Source: Bacillota bacterium (GTDB lineage: Bacteria > Bacillota > Clostridia > Saccharofermentanales > Fastidiosipilaceae). Taken from it: DNA of 17,167 nucleotides. Shown piece by piece: positions 1 to 7,289 of the stretch. Made by a program: the position numbers and the translations under genes. Within the stretch, counting starts at the first letter, position 1, and every line of letters begins with the position of its first letter. The DNA lies in NCBI GenBank assembly GCA_023442635.1, contig JAEZYR010000126.1, positions 1-17,167 on the forward strand, given 5' to 3'. The notes under the pieces were generated by a model. That model was not told the origin of the DNA. It ran no database searches and worked only from the letters and a program-made list of their open reading frames with translations.

Positions 1-287
1 CCCGTGGGATGCTCTGGATTGGGTGAGATACGCTCGCGCAAGACACCTTTGACGGCCAATACGTACTCTGGACGCACTTGAAGTGCCTCTGCCTTTAGTG
101 ACTCGGAGGCTGACTCGTCGACAACCAGCTGAATTTCACCAGATCTATCGCGCAGCATAAAGAACATCATGGATCCCAAATTGCGAACCCGATGACACCA
201 TCCCATCAGCGTCAATGTCTGACCGAGCTGCTCAGTCCCCAGCTCTGCACAGCGGCAACTCCGCTTTAGGTCTGTTATTCCCTTCAT
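1..287 (-). CDS. aspS: Aspartyl-tRNA synthetase, N-terminal part (runs off window)
   Basis: Class II aminoacyl-tRNA synthetase that charges tRNA(Asp) in the cytoplasm. Only the first 95 codons are inside the window. They form the N-terminal anticodon-binding OB fold: a CAEL motif near residue 13, GWCHRVRNLG at 29-38, then LRDRSGEIQLVV at 45-56, matching the family pattern GWV-RRRD-GG-F-LRDR-G-Q-V. The ATG at 287 is preceded by a strong Shine-Dalgarno sequence, AAGGGAGG, about five bases upstream. It lies 96 bases downstream of hisS on the same strand; a hisS-aspS pair is common in Bacillota and supports the Asp assignment over AsnRS, whose N-terminus is similar. The catalytic domain is not visible. 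Confidence 0.92.
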   Translation of the reverse strand, partial: MKGITDLKRSCRCAELGTEQLGQTLTLMGWCHRVRNLGSMMFFMLRDRSGEIQLVVDESASESLKAEALQVRPEYVLAVKGVLRERISPNPEHPT

Positions 288-337
288 CTTTTCCTCCCTT
301 TGTTCGTGGCCTGGTTTCGACCACAAAAGCATGCATC

Positions 338-362
338 TGGGCTCAGTAAACACCTGAACCCA
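338..362 (-). repeat. Stem-loop in the hisS-aspS intergenic region
   Basis: In the direction of transcription (minus) this reads as a 9-base-pair stem, UGGGUUCAG against CUGAGCCCA, including one U-G pair, with a 7-base loop. It lies about 20 bases after the hisS stop. A short CTTTTG follows 10 bases later, too weak for a convincing intrinsic terminator. It may tune readthrough into aspS or protect the hisS 3' end. The function is inferred. Confidence 0.45.
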
Positions 363-383
363 TCCTATGACAGAATGCCGTTC

Positions 384-1652
384 TTATGCCTGAGGCTGCA
401 AAGCAGCCAGAATATCCTCTACGTTGAGGCTGACTTCCACCTCGCTACCGTCGGACAGATCGCGAAGCTTAGCCCGTTGTTGCGCCAATTCGTCAGATCC
501 AAGAACGATAATATAGCGGTAGTTTGATTTGTTGGCATATTTCATTTGAGCCCGCAAACTGCGATCGCAAATTTCAGATTGGCAGGCCAGACCAGCTTGA
601 CGCAAAGCATCTGCCAGCTGCAAAGCGGCTGCTCGACTTTCCGCATCGAGGCCAGCCAAAAAAAGGCGATTTTGCGTTTTGGCGGCTGGCAAGGCCTGGT
701 TGGCCTCAAGCTCAAGCAGAAGACGCTCAACGCCCATCGCAAAGCCACAGGCTGGTGTGGCAGGTCCACCTAACTGCTCCACCAATTGGTCATAGCGACC
801 GCCACCGCAAATGGTGCCTTGCGTCCCTACATGCTCTGAAATAAATTCAAAAACGGTGTGGCTGTAGTAATCCAGTCCCCTGACGATCCGAGGGTTGACA
901 ACGTAGGGGATGTCCATCGCCTCTAGATATTTTTTGACTGAGTCAAAATGCCTGGCCGATTCTTCGTCTAGGTGCTCGAGAAGGAGCGGAGCTTCGCTTA
1001 GACGAGCTTGATCTTCTGGCACTTTGCAATCCAGTATCCGCAAGGGATTACTTTCGAAACGAGCCTGACAGTCTTCACAAAAATGCCCAATTTGAGGCGC
1101 AAGCCACTCCCTTAGTTTTTCTTGATAGGCTTGGCGGCAAGCTGCGCTGCCCAGGCTGTTAATCTCTAAACGCAACTCACTCAGGCCTAGCGAGCGCAAG
1201 TAGCGGTGAACCAGGCTGATGACCTCCGCATCCAAAGCGGGGCTGGACGAGCCAAAGCACTCCACTCCAAATTGATTAAACTCGCGCTGGCGGCCTTTTT
1301 GGACGGCCTCATAGCGGAATAAGTTGAGCTTGTAATAGAGTTTCACAGGTGTCGGCCAAGAGGCCATGCCCTGTTGTATGTAGGATCGCACCACACCAGC
1401 GGTTCCTTCTGGCCTCAATGTCAAGGATCTTCCAGCTCTATCTTCAAAACTGTACATTTCTTTGCGCACAATGTCGCTCGCGTCGCCTACACCTCGAGCA
1501 AAGATATCTGTCGCTTCGAACGTTGGGATACGAATCTCTCCGTAGCCAAAGCGTTCGCAAATATCGTCAAATTTTGCCTCCAGCTGACGCCATCTGGCAC
1601 TCTCTTCAGGCAAGATATCGCGCGTTCCTCGCGGGGCTCCCAGACTCTCCAT
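384..1652 (-). CDS. hisS: Histidyl-tRNA synthetase
   Basis: Class II synthetase charging tRNA(His), 422 residues, the usual family length. Motifs in order: GAPRGTRDILPEE at 5-17; motif 2 region LTLRPEGTA at 77-85; LFRYEAVQKGRQREFNQFG at 111-129; an insert with C192, C195 and C209 (CEDC...RILDCK) like Firmicutes enzymes; the HisA signature RGLDYYSHTVFEF at 258-270; motif 3 GFAMGVERLL at 303-312; and a C-terminal anticodon-binding domain with SLRAQMKYANK at 365-375. The frame is open to 1721. The ATG at 1652 is chosen because family homology begins at once and GGTGGGAGAG sits just upstream. The longer form would add 23 unrelated residues. It is followed by aspS on the same strand. No T-box is recognisable in the short leader. 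Confidence 0.97.
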   Translation of the reverse strand: MESLGAPRGTRDILPEESARWRQLEAKFDDICERFGYGEIRIPTFEATDIFARGVGDASDIVRKEMYSFEDRAGRSLTLRPEGTAGVVRSYIQQGMASWPTPVKLYYKLNLFRYEAVQKGRQREFNQFGVECFGSSSPALDAEVISLVHRYLRSLGLSELRLEINSLGSAACRQAYQEKLREWLAPQIGHFCEDCQARFESNPLRILDCKVPEDQARLSEAPLLLEHLDEESARHFDSVKKYLEAMDIPYVVNPRIVRGLDYYSHTVFEFISEHVGTQGTICGGGRYDQLVEQLGGPATPACGFAMGVERLLLELEANQALPAAKTQNRLFLAGLDAESRAAALQLADALRQAGLACQSEICDRSLRAQMKYANKSNYRYIIVLGSDELAQQRAKLRDLSDGSEVEVSLNVEDILAALQPQA

Positions 1653-1705
1653 GAGCTCTCCCACCTTCCATGTCCATATCCTGTTTATTTTAGCGTTTCG
1701 CCCTA

Positions 1706-1736
1706 GGGCTGACCAGGTCACCCCAAAAGTCAGCCC
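1706..1736 (-). repeat. Inverted repeat in the hisS leader
   Basis: A perfect 8-base inverted repeat, GGGCTGAC (1706-1713) and GTCAGCCC (1729-1736), with a 15-base loop. It lies 54 bases upstream of the hisS start. There is no U-run on either side, so it is not an obvious terminator. It may be a leader hairpin or an operator. Confidence 0.4.
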
Positions 1737-1744
1737 CTATTTGG

Positions 1745-1775
1745 CTTTGTCGATTCTCCTAAAGCAAAGACAAAG
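1745..1775 (-). repeat. Second inverted repeat, downstream of the membrane protein gene
   Basis: A 7-base inverted repeat, CTTTGTC (1745-1751) and GACAAAG (1769-1775), with a 17-base loop, just after the stop of the unknown membrane protein and just before the hisS leader repeat. An alternative shorter pairing, GCTTT (1744-1748) with AAAGC (1761-1765), uses the same left arm. No U-run follows. The role is unknown. Confidence 0.3.
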
Positions 1776-1789
1776 GTGAAGGCCGAGTA

Positions 1790-2434
1790 TCATCGACGCT
1801 CACTATTGAGACTTTCTAGACTTTGAGCCTCATAGGCATAACTGTACCAACAAGGCTGTATGCGACGCGTGTAGTAGTAAAAACCCTTTTCGCGGTCGCG
1901 CCACTCCCAAATCTCACTCTCTTGTACTCTCAGTAGAGGCATGACGCCTAAATGATCCAAAACACGCGGTTCATTACTAGAATCATAGTAAAAACCTGAT
2001 GCCGTGTACTTGATTAAATCGTCACTGCTACACACGAAATGGATGAGGAGCTGTCGGCTCTGATCCTGGAGCAGATGAATTTCTTTTATGGGTGCGGCTT
2101 GGAGAAAGTGAAGGGGCTCTGGCAAGGCTTCCTCGCCCATCTTTAGGTCGCCATCTTTTTCTCGGAGTGTCTGCAGCAAAAGTGGCATATTTTCTTCCAT
2201 CCGCTCCCGCTTATCAGCCACAAACTGGTAGAGGTCGAATTCTCGGCGCATCATGCGGCTCGTCAGATGGATGAAAAGCAAAACAGCAAGCAGAAGGATG
2301 GCCAAAAGAATGCTGAAGCGCTGAGATCTTGTCAGGCGCCTAGAGCGAGCCCGCTCTGGGGCTGTATCCGATAAGGGCGTACTAGGGTTAGATATCTGCG
2401 GCCTGGAATCGTCTAGACTTCGCTTCCGTGACAT
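1790..2434 (-). CDS. Unrecognised single-pass membrane protein
   Basis: A 214-residue protein that I do not recognise. The N-terminus (1-39) is hydrophilic, rich in Arg, Ser and Pro, and ends in a basic patch (RARSRRLTRSQR). One clear transmembrane segment follows at about 40-58 (FSILLAILLLAVLLFIHLT). After it come a charged, possibly helical stretch (60-95) and a C-terminal domain of about 120 residues with many aromatic residues (SGFYYDSS, EIWEWRDREKGFYYYTRR). By the positive-inside rule the N-terminus is cytoplasmic and the C-terminal domain extracellular. The layout resembles divisome proteins such as FtsL/DivIC in topology only. The start overlaps the end of rsmE by 22 bases, with GGAAG seven bases before the ATG, so it is translated from the same message. 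Real gene: high confidence. Function: unknown. Confidence 0.8.
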   Translation of the reverse strand: MSRKRSLDDSRPQISNPSTPLSDTAPERARSRRLTRSQRFSILLAILLLAVLLFIHLTSRMMRREFDLYQFVADKRERMEENMPLLLQTLREKDGDLKMGEEALPEPLHFLQAAPIKEIHLLQDQSRQLLIHFVCSSDDLIKYTASGFYYDSSNEPRVLDHLGVMPLLRVQESEIWEWRDREKGFYYYTRRIQPCWYSYAYEAQSLESLNSERR

Positions 2435-3228
2435 GCTGTCACTTCCATTCTTCTATTTTGGTAGGCAAAGTCTAACATGGCCAAGCAGGCTGGACCCGCC
2501 GTTTCCGTACGCAGGATGCGCTCGCCCAATGTAAAAGCTCGAAAAGCCGCCGCTTCTCCCTCTTCTACTTCGTTTGGGCTCAGGCCTCCTTCTGGCCCAA
2601 CCAGCAAGTAAAAGTCTGAATCGCCTGTCCAAGCCTCTGCAGGTAGAGAAGCTAAGAGGCTAGCTAAAGAGCAGCTTTTTTCTCCTTCCCAAGCGATGAG
2701 ACGTTGTTCTCGGGGCTTTACAGGGCCGAGTTGCTGCAAGTACTGCGGCCAGCTGAGCAAGGGGTGCACCGTCGGCACAAGACCACGCTGGCTCTGCTCA
2801 GCGGCGGCTTTGGCAATCTCCTGCCACCGTGTTTGTTTGCCCTGTAATTGCTTGTCTTTTGGGCGGCTGACCGAGCGTTCAAACAGGATCGGCTGAATGC
2901 TCCAGGCGCCTAATTCTACAGCGTCTTGGACAATCGCATCCATTTTTTGCCCCTTGGGCAAACCCTGTAGAAGATGGATCCTAGGACCTGATTCAGCCTT
3001 ATTTTCGCTCCAAGTGAGCAGCTCAACTTCGACAGCCTTATCTCTGATCTGCTTGATTTGGCCTTGAAAATCGTGGCCGCGACCATCACAGACAGTCACC
3101 TGATCCCCCGCTGTCAGGCGCAAAACCCTAGCCGCATGATGGCTGTCTGCTGGCGACAAAGTCACCACACAAGCTGGCTTTGGGTTTTCAAGAGAGCTAG
3201 GTGGCAAATCCAGGAAAAACCTCGGCAT
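2413..3228 (-). CDS. rsmE: 16S rRNA (uracil1498-N3)-methyltransferase RsmE
   Basis: SPOUT-class methyltransferase that methylates U1498 of 16S rRNA in the small ribosomal subunit using S-adenosylmethionine. It has 271 residues, slightly longer than the usual 240-250. Visible motifs: MPRFFLD at the start; an N-terminal PUA-like part with HHAARVLRLTAGDQVTVCDG (about 30-49, typical H-VLR-GD---DG pattern); GLPKGQKMDAIVQDAVELG at 89-107; then the knotted AdoMet-binding loops LLVGPEGGLSPNEVE (208-222) and LGERILRTETA (234-244). AAAGG lies about nine bases before the ATG. Its last 22 bases overlap the next gene. It is the fourth gene of a radA-ispD-rsmE-membrane protein-hisS-aspS run. Confidence 0.95.
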   Translation of the reverse strand: MPRFFLDLPPSSLENPKPACVVTLSPADSHHAARVLRLTAGDQVTVCDGRGHDFQGQIKQIRDKAVEVELLTWSENKAESGPRIHLLQGLPKGQKMDAIVQDAVELGAWSIQPILFERSVSRPKDKQLQGKQTRWQEIAKAAAEQSQRGLVPTVHPLLSWPQYLQQLGPVKPREQRLIAWEGEKSCSLASLLASLPAEAWTGDSDFYLLVGPEGGLSPNEVEEGEAAAFRAFTLGERILRTETAGPACLAMLDFAYQNRRMEVTACHGSEV

Positions 3229-3255
3229 GTCGATAACCTTTCTGATCGTGTTCGC

Positions 3256-3348
3256 GCTTGTCCTTCACAAGCCTATGGGCTGACGCCCAGACTGCTATTG
3301 TCTATGGCTTCTTTGCCTTGAGTTTCAGAAATCTGAAGCAGTCTGGGC
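3256..3348 (-). repeat. Nested and competing inverted repeats across the ispD end and rsmE leader
   Basis: Four pairings can be seen: GCTTGT/ACAAGC (3256-3261 and 3267-3272, 5-base loop); TGGGC/GCCCA (3276-3280 and 3285-3289, 4-base loop); a perfect 11-base pair GCCCAGACTGC/GCAGTCTGGGC (3285-3295 and 3338-3348, 42-base loop); and inside that loop TTCAG/CTGAA (3324-3328 and 3333-3337). The second and third share bases 3285-3289 and so cannot form together. The ispD stop codon lies inside the long loop. No U-run is present. Confidence 0.45.
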
Positions 3349-4107
3349 TTGCCGTCTCTTCTCCAAGATCGCTCGTGCCCAGCTGAGGTCCTCAGGTGTT
3401 GTAACCTTCAAATTTTCGCGATCTCCAGGACAAACATAAGCCTGCCCCCCGGCTGCCAAAGCCAGCGAAGCGTCGTCCGTATAGACCTTGTCCTCCTGTG
3501 AGGCGAGACGATGCCATTCGAGGCCTTCTTTGAGACGGTAAGCTTGCGGTGTCTGAATTTGGTAACAGGCACGGCGCTCTGGCACTTGCTGGATCTCACC
3601 TTGCGGTGCGATTGCGATCGTATCGACGGCTGGCACGGCTAATGTCAATAAGCCCCTGTCCATTTCTTGCAAACGGGCGACAAAACAAGACAATGTCTCG
3701 GGCTTAATCAGACATCGCGCTGCATCGTGCACCAGAACCCACGCCGCTTCTTGCTCTGCAGGCGACAGCGTTTCGACCAAAGCTTCCAGGCCCAAAGCAA
3801 CGGTTTGCTGTCGGGTCTCACCGCCAGCCAACACCCAAAGTTCTGGGGCAATAAACTGAGGATCCTCATTCGCCCAGTGATGGAGCACGGAGCGACTTTC
3901 TTGTTCAAGGGCTTCGAGTTCTTGGCTTTGACCCAAAACGACCAACCCAGCTAGATCAGGTATCGTGAGCAGAGCCTGAAGCGTCCAACTCAGAAGGCTG
4001 CGCCCTGCCATGTGTGTCCAGATCTTGTTATGACCCAAACCCAAGCGGCTTCCTTGGCCAGCGGCTGGAATCAGCACATAAATTTTGTGATCAGATGAAG
4101 AGCACAT
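3325..4107 (-). CDS. ispD: 2-C-methyl-D-erythritol 4-phosphate cytidylyltransferase IspD
   Basis: Third step of the MEP isoprenoid pathway: joins CMP from CTP to methylerythritol phosphate. It has 260 residues, a little longer than the usual 225-240. Motifs: nucleotide-binding loop IPAAGQGSRLG at 13-23 with R21; K28 in GHNKIW (family PK; Pro is Asn here); GGETRQQTV at 95-103; LVHDAARCLI at 125-134; AVPAVDTI at 157-164; YQIQTPQAYR at 182-191; TDDASLA at 210-216; GDRENLKVTTPEDL at 228-241 with the substrate-binding Lys at 234. The open frame begins with TTG at 4110, but the ATG at 4107 is preferred because a perfect GGAGG stands six bases before it. It overlaps the end of radA by 17 bases, which implies coupled translation. 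Confidence 0.95.
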   Translation of the reverse strand: MCSSSDHKIYVLIPAAGQGSRLGLGHNKIWTHMAGRSLLSWTLQALLTIPDLAGLVVLGQSQELEALEQESRSVLHHWANEDPQFIAPELWVLAGGETRQQTVALGLEALVETLSPAEQEAAWVLVHDAARCLIKPETLSCFVARLQEMDRGLLTLAVPAVDTIAIAPQGEIQQVPERRACYQIQTPQAYRLKEGLEWHRLASQEDKVYTDDASLALAAGGQAYVCPGDRENLKVTTPEDLSWARAILEKRRQAQTASDF

Positions 4108-5620
4108 CAAAGGCCTCCGTAATATGGTCTACATAAAGGACATCCAAATGAGGGGGCAAGGCTTCCAACGAAGTCGCCTTCCCTAGCCGTCGTTGCCGAT
4201 TAGAGCTTGGGAGAATGATCATTTCTAGGCCACAACGCGCTGCTTCTCGCACTCTTGAAACGACGTCTAGGACAGGCCTTAATTCACCGCTCAAGCCCAA
4301 TTCACCTAAGACGAGGCAATTATCGCGGACAGGCTGATTCTTGCAACTGGATGCAATGGCCGCTGCAACAGCCAAATCACTAGCCGTATCACTGACACGC
4401 AAACCGCCTACCACGTTGACATAAGCATCAAGATGGCCAAATGCGAAGCCCTGGCTTTTCTCAAGGACGGCCATCAACATGCCCATGCGACTGCGATCTA
4501 AACCCTGTGTCTGTCGCTGAGGGCTCGGATAACTCGAAGGGGTTAGCAGCGCTTGAACTTCTAGCAACAAGGGGCGCGTACCCTCCATGGAGCTCGTCAA
4601 AACAGAGCCTGAAGCCTGCCGCGGTCGCCCAGCCAGCAGGGCTTCCGAAGCGTTTTGGACGCCTTGAAGGCCCTCGCTCGTCATCTCAAACATAGCGAGT
4701 TCATTGGTTGCCCCAAAACGATTCTTGACGGCACGCAACAGACGCAACTGCTGATAGCGTTCGCCCTCGAAATACAAGACGGTATCGACCATGTGTTCGA
4801 GCACACGAGGTCCAGCCAGCGCACCGTCTTTGGTGACATGCCCCACAAGAACAATCGTGATGCCCAGCTGCTTTGCCAAGCGCAAAAGGCCACCTGCCGT
4901 CTCGCGTACCTGTGCCACCGTGCCTGGGGCAGCCGCCAGCTGCTCACTATAGAGCGTCTGAATCGAATCGATGATGAGCAATTGTGGCTGCAAGTGTAAG
5001 AGATGCTTGACAATACGCTCGAAACGCACATCCGCCAGAATCTTGATGCGACCCTGACCTTGAATATGCAAACGATCAGCCCGTTGGCGCAACTGCTCAG
5101 GACTCTCTTCACCATTGACGTAAAGAACCGTTCCCTCAAAAGCAGCCTGAGCCGCCACTTGCAAGAGCAAGGTCGACTTGCCAATACCTGGATCACCGCC
5201 GACGAGCACCATGGATCCTGGCACAAAGCCTCCGCCTAACACGCGATCCATCTCTGCCAAACCAGCCGTCACGCGAGTCTGGCTTCTTTGCTCGACAGCA
5301 TCAAGATCGAGGGCCTGACTCTGTTCACCAGCCCGTCCCGTCCATGATGCGCGCCCATCGCCTTTAGTTGGGGACTTCCAAAAATCTGTTTCGGAGGTCT
5401 GAGTTGTCGACGCCCTGCTCGCTTTTTGGCCTTGCTGGGCGAGTTGTTGCTCTAGCCAGTCTCGGCTGCCTTTGCTCGTTACGGGTTCTGGTAAGTCCTC
5501 CACCACCACTTCTTCTAGGGTGTTCCACTGCCCACAAGCTGGACAACGGCCGAGCCAACCCGTTGTTTCATGTCCACAGGCCTGGCAAACATAGCGTTTT
5601 CTTTCTTTTTTCTTAGCCAT
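4091..5620 (-). CDS. radA: DNA repair protein RadA (Sms)
   Basis: RecA-like ATPase that helps branch migration during recombination and repair. It has 509 residues, about 50 more than the usual 455-460. Domains: N-terminal zinc finger with C12, C15, C26 and C29 (CQAC...CPAC); a longer than usual low-complexity linker (about 45-105, rich in Q, S, T); RecA core with Walker A GGDPGIGKST (141-150) and Walker B LLIIDS (214-219); the RadA-specific KNRFG motif (299-303); and a C-terminal Lon-protease-like domain (about 350-480). The Lon-like domain has no obvious Ser-Lys catalytic dyad, as usual for RadA. AAAGGG lies about five bases before the ATG. The end overlaps ispD. The extra linker length is the only unusual feature. 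Confidence 0.97.
   Translation of the reverse strand: MAKKKERKRYVCQACGHETTGWLGRCPACGQWNTLEEVVVEDLPEPVTSKGSRDWLEQQLAQQGQKASRASTTQTSETDFWKSPTKGDGRASWTGRAGEQSQALDLDAVEQRSQTRVTAGLAEMDRVLGGGFVPGSMVLVGGDPGIGKSTLLLQVAAQAAFEGTVLYVNGEESPEQLRQRADRLHIQGQGRIKILADVRFERIVKHLLHLQPQLLIIDSIQTLYSEQLAAAPGTVAQVRETAGGLLRLAKQLGITIVLVGHVTKDGALAGPRVLEHMVDTVLYFEGERYQQLRLLRAVKNRFGATNELAMFEMTSEGLQGVQNASEALLAGRPRQASGSVLTSSMEGTRPLLLEVQALLTPSSYPSPQRQTQGLDRSRMGMLMAVLEKSQGFAFGHLDAYVNVVGGLRVSDTASDLAVAAAIASSCKNQPVRDNCLVLGELGLSGELRPVLDVVSRVREAARCGLEMIILPSSNRQRRLGKATSLEALPPHLDVLYVDHITEAFDVLFI
4114..4118 (-). promoter_or_regulatory. Ribosome binding site of ispD, inside radA
   Basis: GGAGG on the minus strand, six bases before the ATG at 4107 and within the last codons of radA. 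It decides the ATG start over the adjacent in-frame TTG. Confidence 0.7.
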
Positions 5621-5719
5621 TTTGCCCTTTATTCCTCTCGAAGCATGCTTTCATTTGAAGGATTGTCCTTCATATTGAAGCTAGCGAGTGCCCCATCGAG
5701 CTGCTAAAAACATGCTTTT

Positions 5720-6529
5720 TCAAGCCATTTTGGCTAAAGTTACCTTTTTCTCAAGCAGAGCCTGCTTAAAGGCCTCCCGATCCCACTCAAGCAATACAGG
5801 GCAGTGATCCGAACCCATCTCTTGATCGAGTATATCCGCTTGCTTCAGGTAAGGACAAAGTCGCTCTGAGCAGAGAAAATAATCAATTCTCCACCCCACA
5901 TTTCGTTCCCTCGCCCGCGTGCGGTAACTCCACCAACTGTAGCGATCTTTGGCTTCGGGGTGGAAATAGCGAAAACTATCCACAAAGCCAGCAGCGAGGA
6001 GGCTTTCAAACTTTTGTCGCTCTTGCACGCTGTAACCTGGACTTTTTTCATTGCTTTCAGGATTGGCCAGGTCGATGGGATGTCTTGCCACATTCAAGTC
6101 ACCACAAACGATGACAGGTTTTTGGCGATCTAATTCTTCGAGAAAATGGCGGAAGGCGTCCTCCCAAAGTTCACGGTAGCTAATGCGGCGCAGGCCATCT
6201 TGTGCATTCGGTGTATAGACAGTCACGAAATAAAACTCGGGATACTCAAGGGTAATCACTCGGCCTTCGAGGTCGTGCTCAGCTACGCCGATGCCAATAT
6301 GCACTGCGAGGGGCTCTTCTTTGACAAAAGCCGCCGTACCTGAATAGCCTTTTTTTTCTGCATAATTCCAGTAGGACTGGTAGCCATCTGGTAGGAAGTC
6401 ACACTGGCCAGCTTGCAGCTTTGTCTCTTGCAGAGCCAGGACATCCGCATCAAAAGCGACAAATTGCTTCGGAAATTCTTTTTTGAGGATGGCTCTTAGA
6501 CCATTCACATTCCAAGAAATGAGTTTCAT
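5720..6529 (-). CDS. xth: Exodeoxyribonuclease III / AP endonuclease
   Basis: Mg-dependent endonuclease/exonuclease/phosphatase-fold enzyme that cuts DNA 5' to abasic sites in base excision repair and acts as a 3'-5' exonuclease. It has 269 residues, typical length. Catalytic residues are visible in their usual motifs: ISWNVNGLRA (4-13, N7), LALQETKLQ (31-39, E35), GYSGTAAF (61-68), VTVYTPNAQ (102-110), VICGDLNVA (139-148, D144 and N146), WRIDYFL (213-219, D216) and the C-terminal GSDHCPV (239-245, D241/H242). The family is ExoA/Xth type I. AAAGGTAG stands just before the ATG. It has 99 bases to radA downstream and 154 to ispF upstream, so it may have its own promoter, though none is convincing. 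Confidence 0.96.
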   Translation of the reverse strand: MKLISWNVNGLRAILKKEFPKQFVAFDADVLALQETKLQAGQCDFLPDGYQSYWNYAEKKGYSGTAAFVKEEPLAVHIGIGVAEHDLEGRVITLEYPEFYFVTVYTPNAQDGLRRISYRELWEDAFRHFLEELDRQKPVIVCGDLNVARHPIDLANPESNEKSPGYSVQERQKFESLLAAGFVDSFRYFHPEAKDRYSWWSYRTRARERNVGWRIDYFLCSERLCPYLKQADILDQEMGSDHCPVLLEWDREAFKQALLEKKVTLAKMA

Positions 6530-6683
6530 TTTCTACCTTTTCTAAAGCTGTTTCTCGTGCTGAGCAGCGACTCAAGTTTTAGCCTATAAAACGGCAACTA
6601 GAGTCCTTTTCTGAACCAAGCCGCTTGCTCTCTGGCATTTGATGTGTGTTTTGTCGCCTATATTCTAATGGACGCTTAAGCGC

Positions 6684-7196
6684 TTAGCCGAATGCTTTCC
6701 AAACCGTCAAAATGGCCAAACAAGCGATGCCTTCTCCCTGCCCCATGCCCGTCAGGCCTTCACCAGTTGTGGCTGTCAAACCGATGGCATCAACAGGGAG
6801 GCCTAAATATGCCGAAAGCTGTTCTTTCATCTGTGGAATCCAGGGGCTGAGCTTCGGCTTTAGGGCTTCGATGGATAGGGAGAGGTGGAGGAGGCGCATG
6901 TCTTTTTCTCTGAGATCGGCTAGGGCTAGATCCAAATAGGCTCGACTATCTTTTTGGCCTTCACAACATAACTTGTCGGCAACGGCTCCCAAAATATTGC
7001 GCCCTGTTACACCTGAAATCGCATTGGTTATCGCATGCAAGACCACATCCGCATCTGAATTACCTGCCAGAGCCCTAGCGCCAGGGATGCTTACCCCTGC
7101 CAAAAGCAAAGCTTTGGAGGTATCAGCATCTTCAAAGCGATGGTGATCTTGTCCCAGGCTTGCAATACTGTAGCCACCCTCCCAGTTGTTTGACAT
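6684..7196 (-). CDS. ispF: Divergent 2-C-methyl-D-erythritol 2,4-cyclodiphosphate synthase IspF
   Basis: IspF makes the cyclic diphosphate in the MEP pathway. This 170-residue protein is slightly longer than the usual 155-160. The homotrimer fold is recognisable: GQDHHRF (15-21), LLLAGVSIPG (30-39), SDADVVLHAI (47-56), KDSRAYLDLAL (82-92), ATTGEGLTGMGQGEGIA near the end. The three metal ligands of the E. coli enzyme (D8, H10, H42) are kept as D17, H19 and H54. Other usually conserved positions have changed: the H34 position is N46, the D46 position is N58, and the GDIGK-FPDTD loop reads RNILGAVADKL (66-76), which removes the D56 acid. AGAGGAG lies about six bases before the ATG. It could be a fast-evolving active IspF or one that has lost activity. 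Confidence 0.85.
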   Translation of the reverse strand: MSNNWEGGYSIASLGQDHHRFEDADTSKALLLAGVSIPGARALAGNSDADVVLHAITNAISGVTGRNILGAVADKLCCEGQKDSRAYLDLALADLREKDMRLLHLSLSIEALKPKLSPWIPQMKEQLSAYLGLPVDAIGLTATTGEGLTGMGQGEGIACLAILTVWKAFG

Positions 7197-7289
7197 ATAG
7201 GCTCCTCTCTCCTCCTGCCCTTGATCCTAAGCTGATCTCGAGTTCCTCGTCGACTGTTTATTCAAGCTACTCTTCGATCGTGCCCCAGC

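Noticed and set aside
1653..1789. T-box leader for hisS-aspS
   Set aside because: The gap is too short and no T-box core, specifier loop or terminator with U-run is visible.
4655..4999. 114-codon plus-strand frame opposite radA
   Set aside because: It is antisense to the RadA core; the composition is not protein-like and there is no ribosome site.
4681..5226. 181-codon open frame on the minus strand, in another frame within radA
   Set aside because: It lies wholly inside radA, which has full family motifs, and its translation is rich in Arg, Ser, Cys and Trp with no domain. It is a shadow frame.
5659..5680. Hairpin TGAAGGA/TCCTTCA between xth and radA as a terminator
   Set aside because: The stem is only seven bases with a 3-base loop and no U-run on the transcribed strand, so it is not claimed as a terminator.
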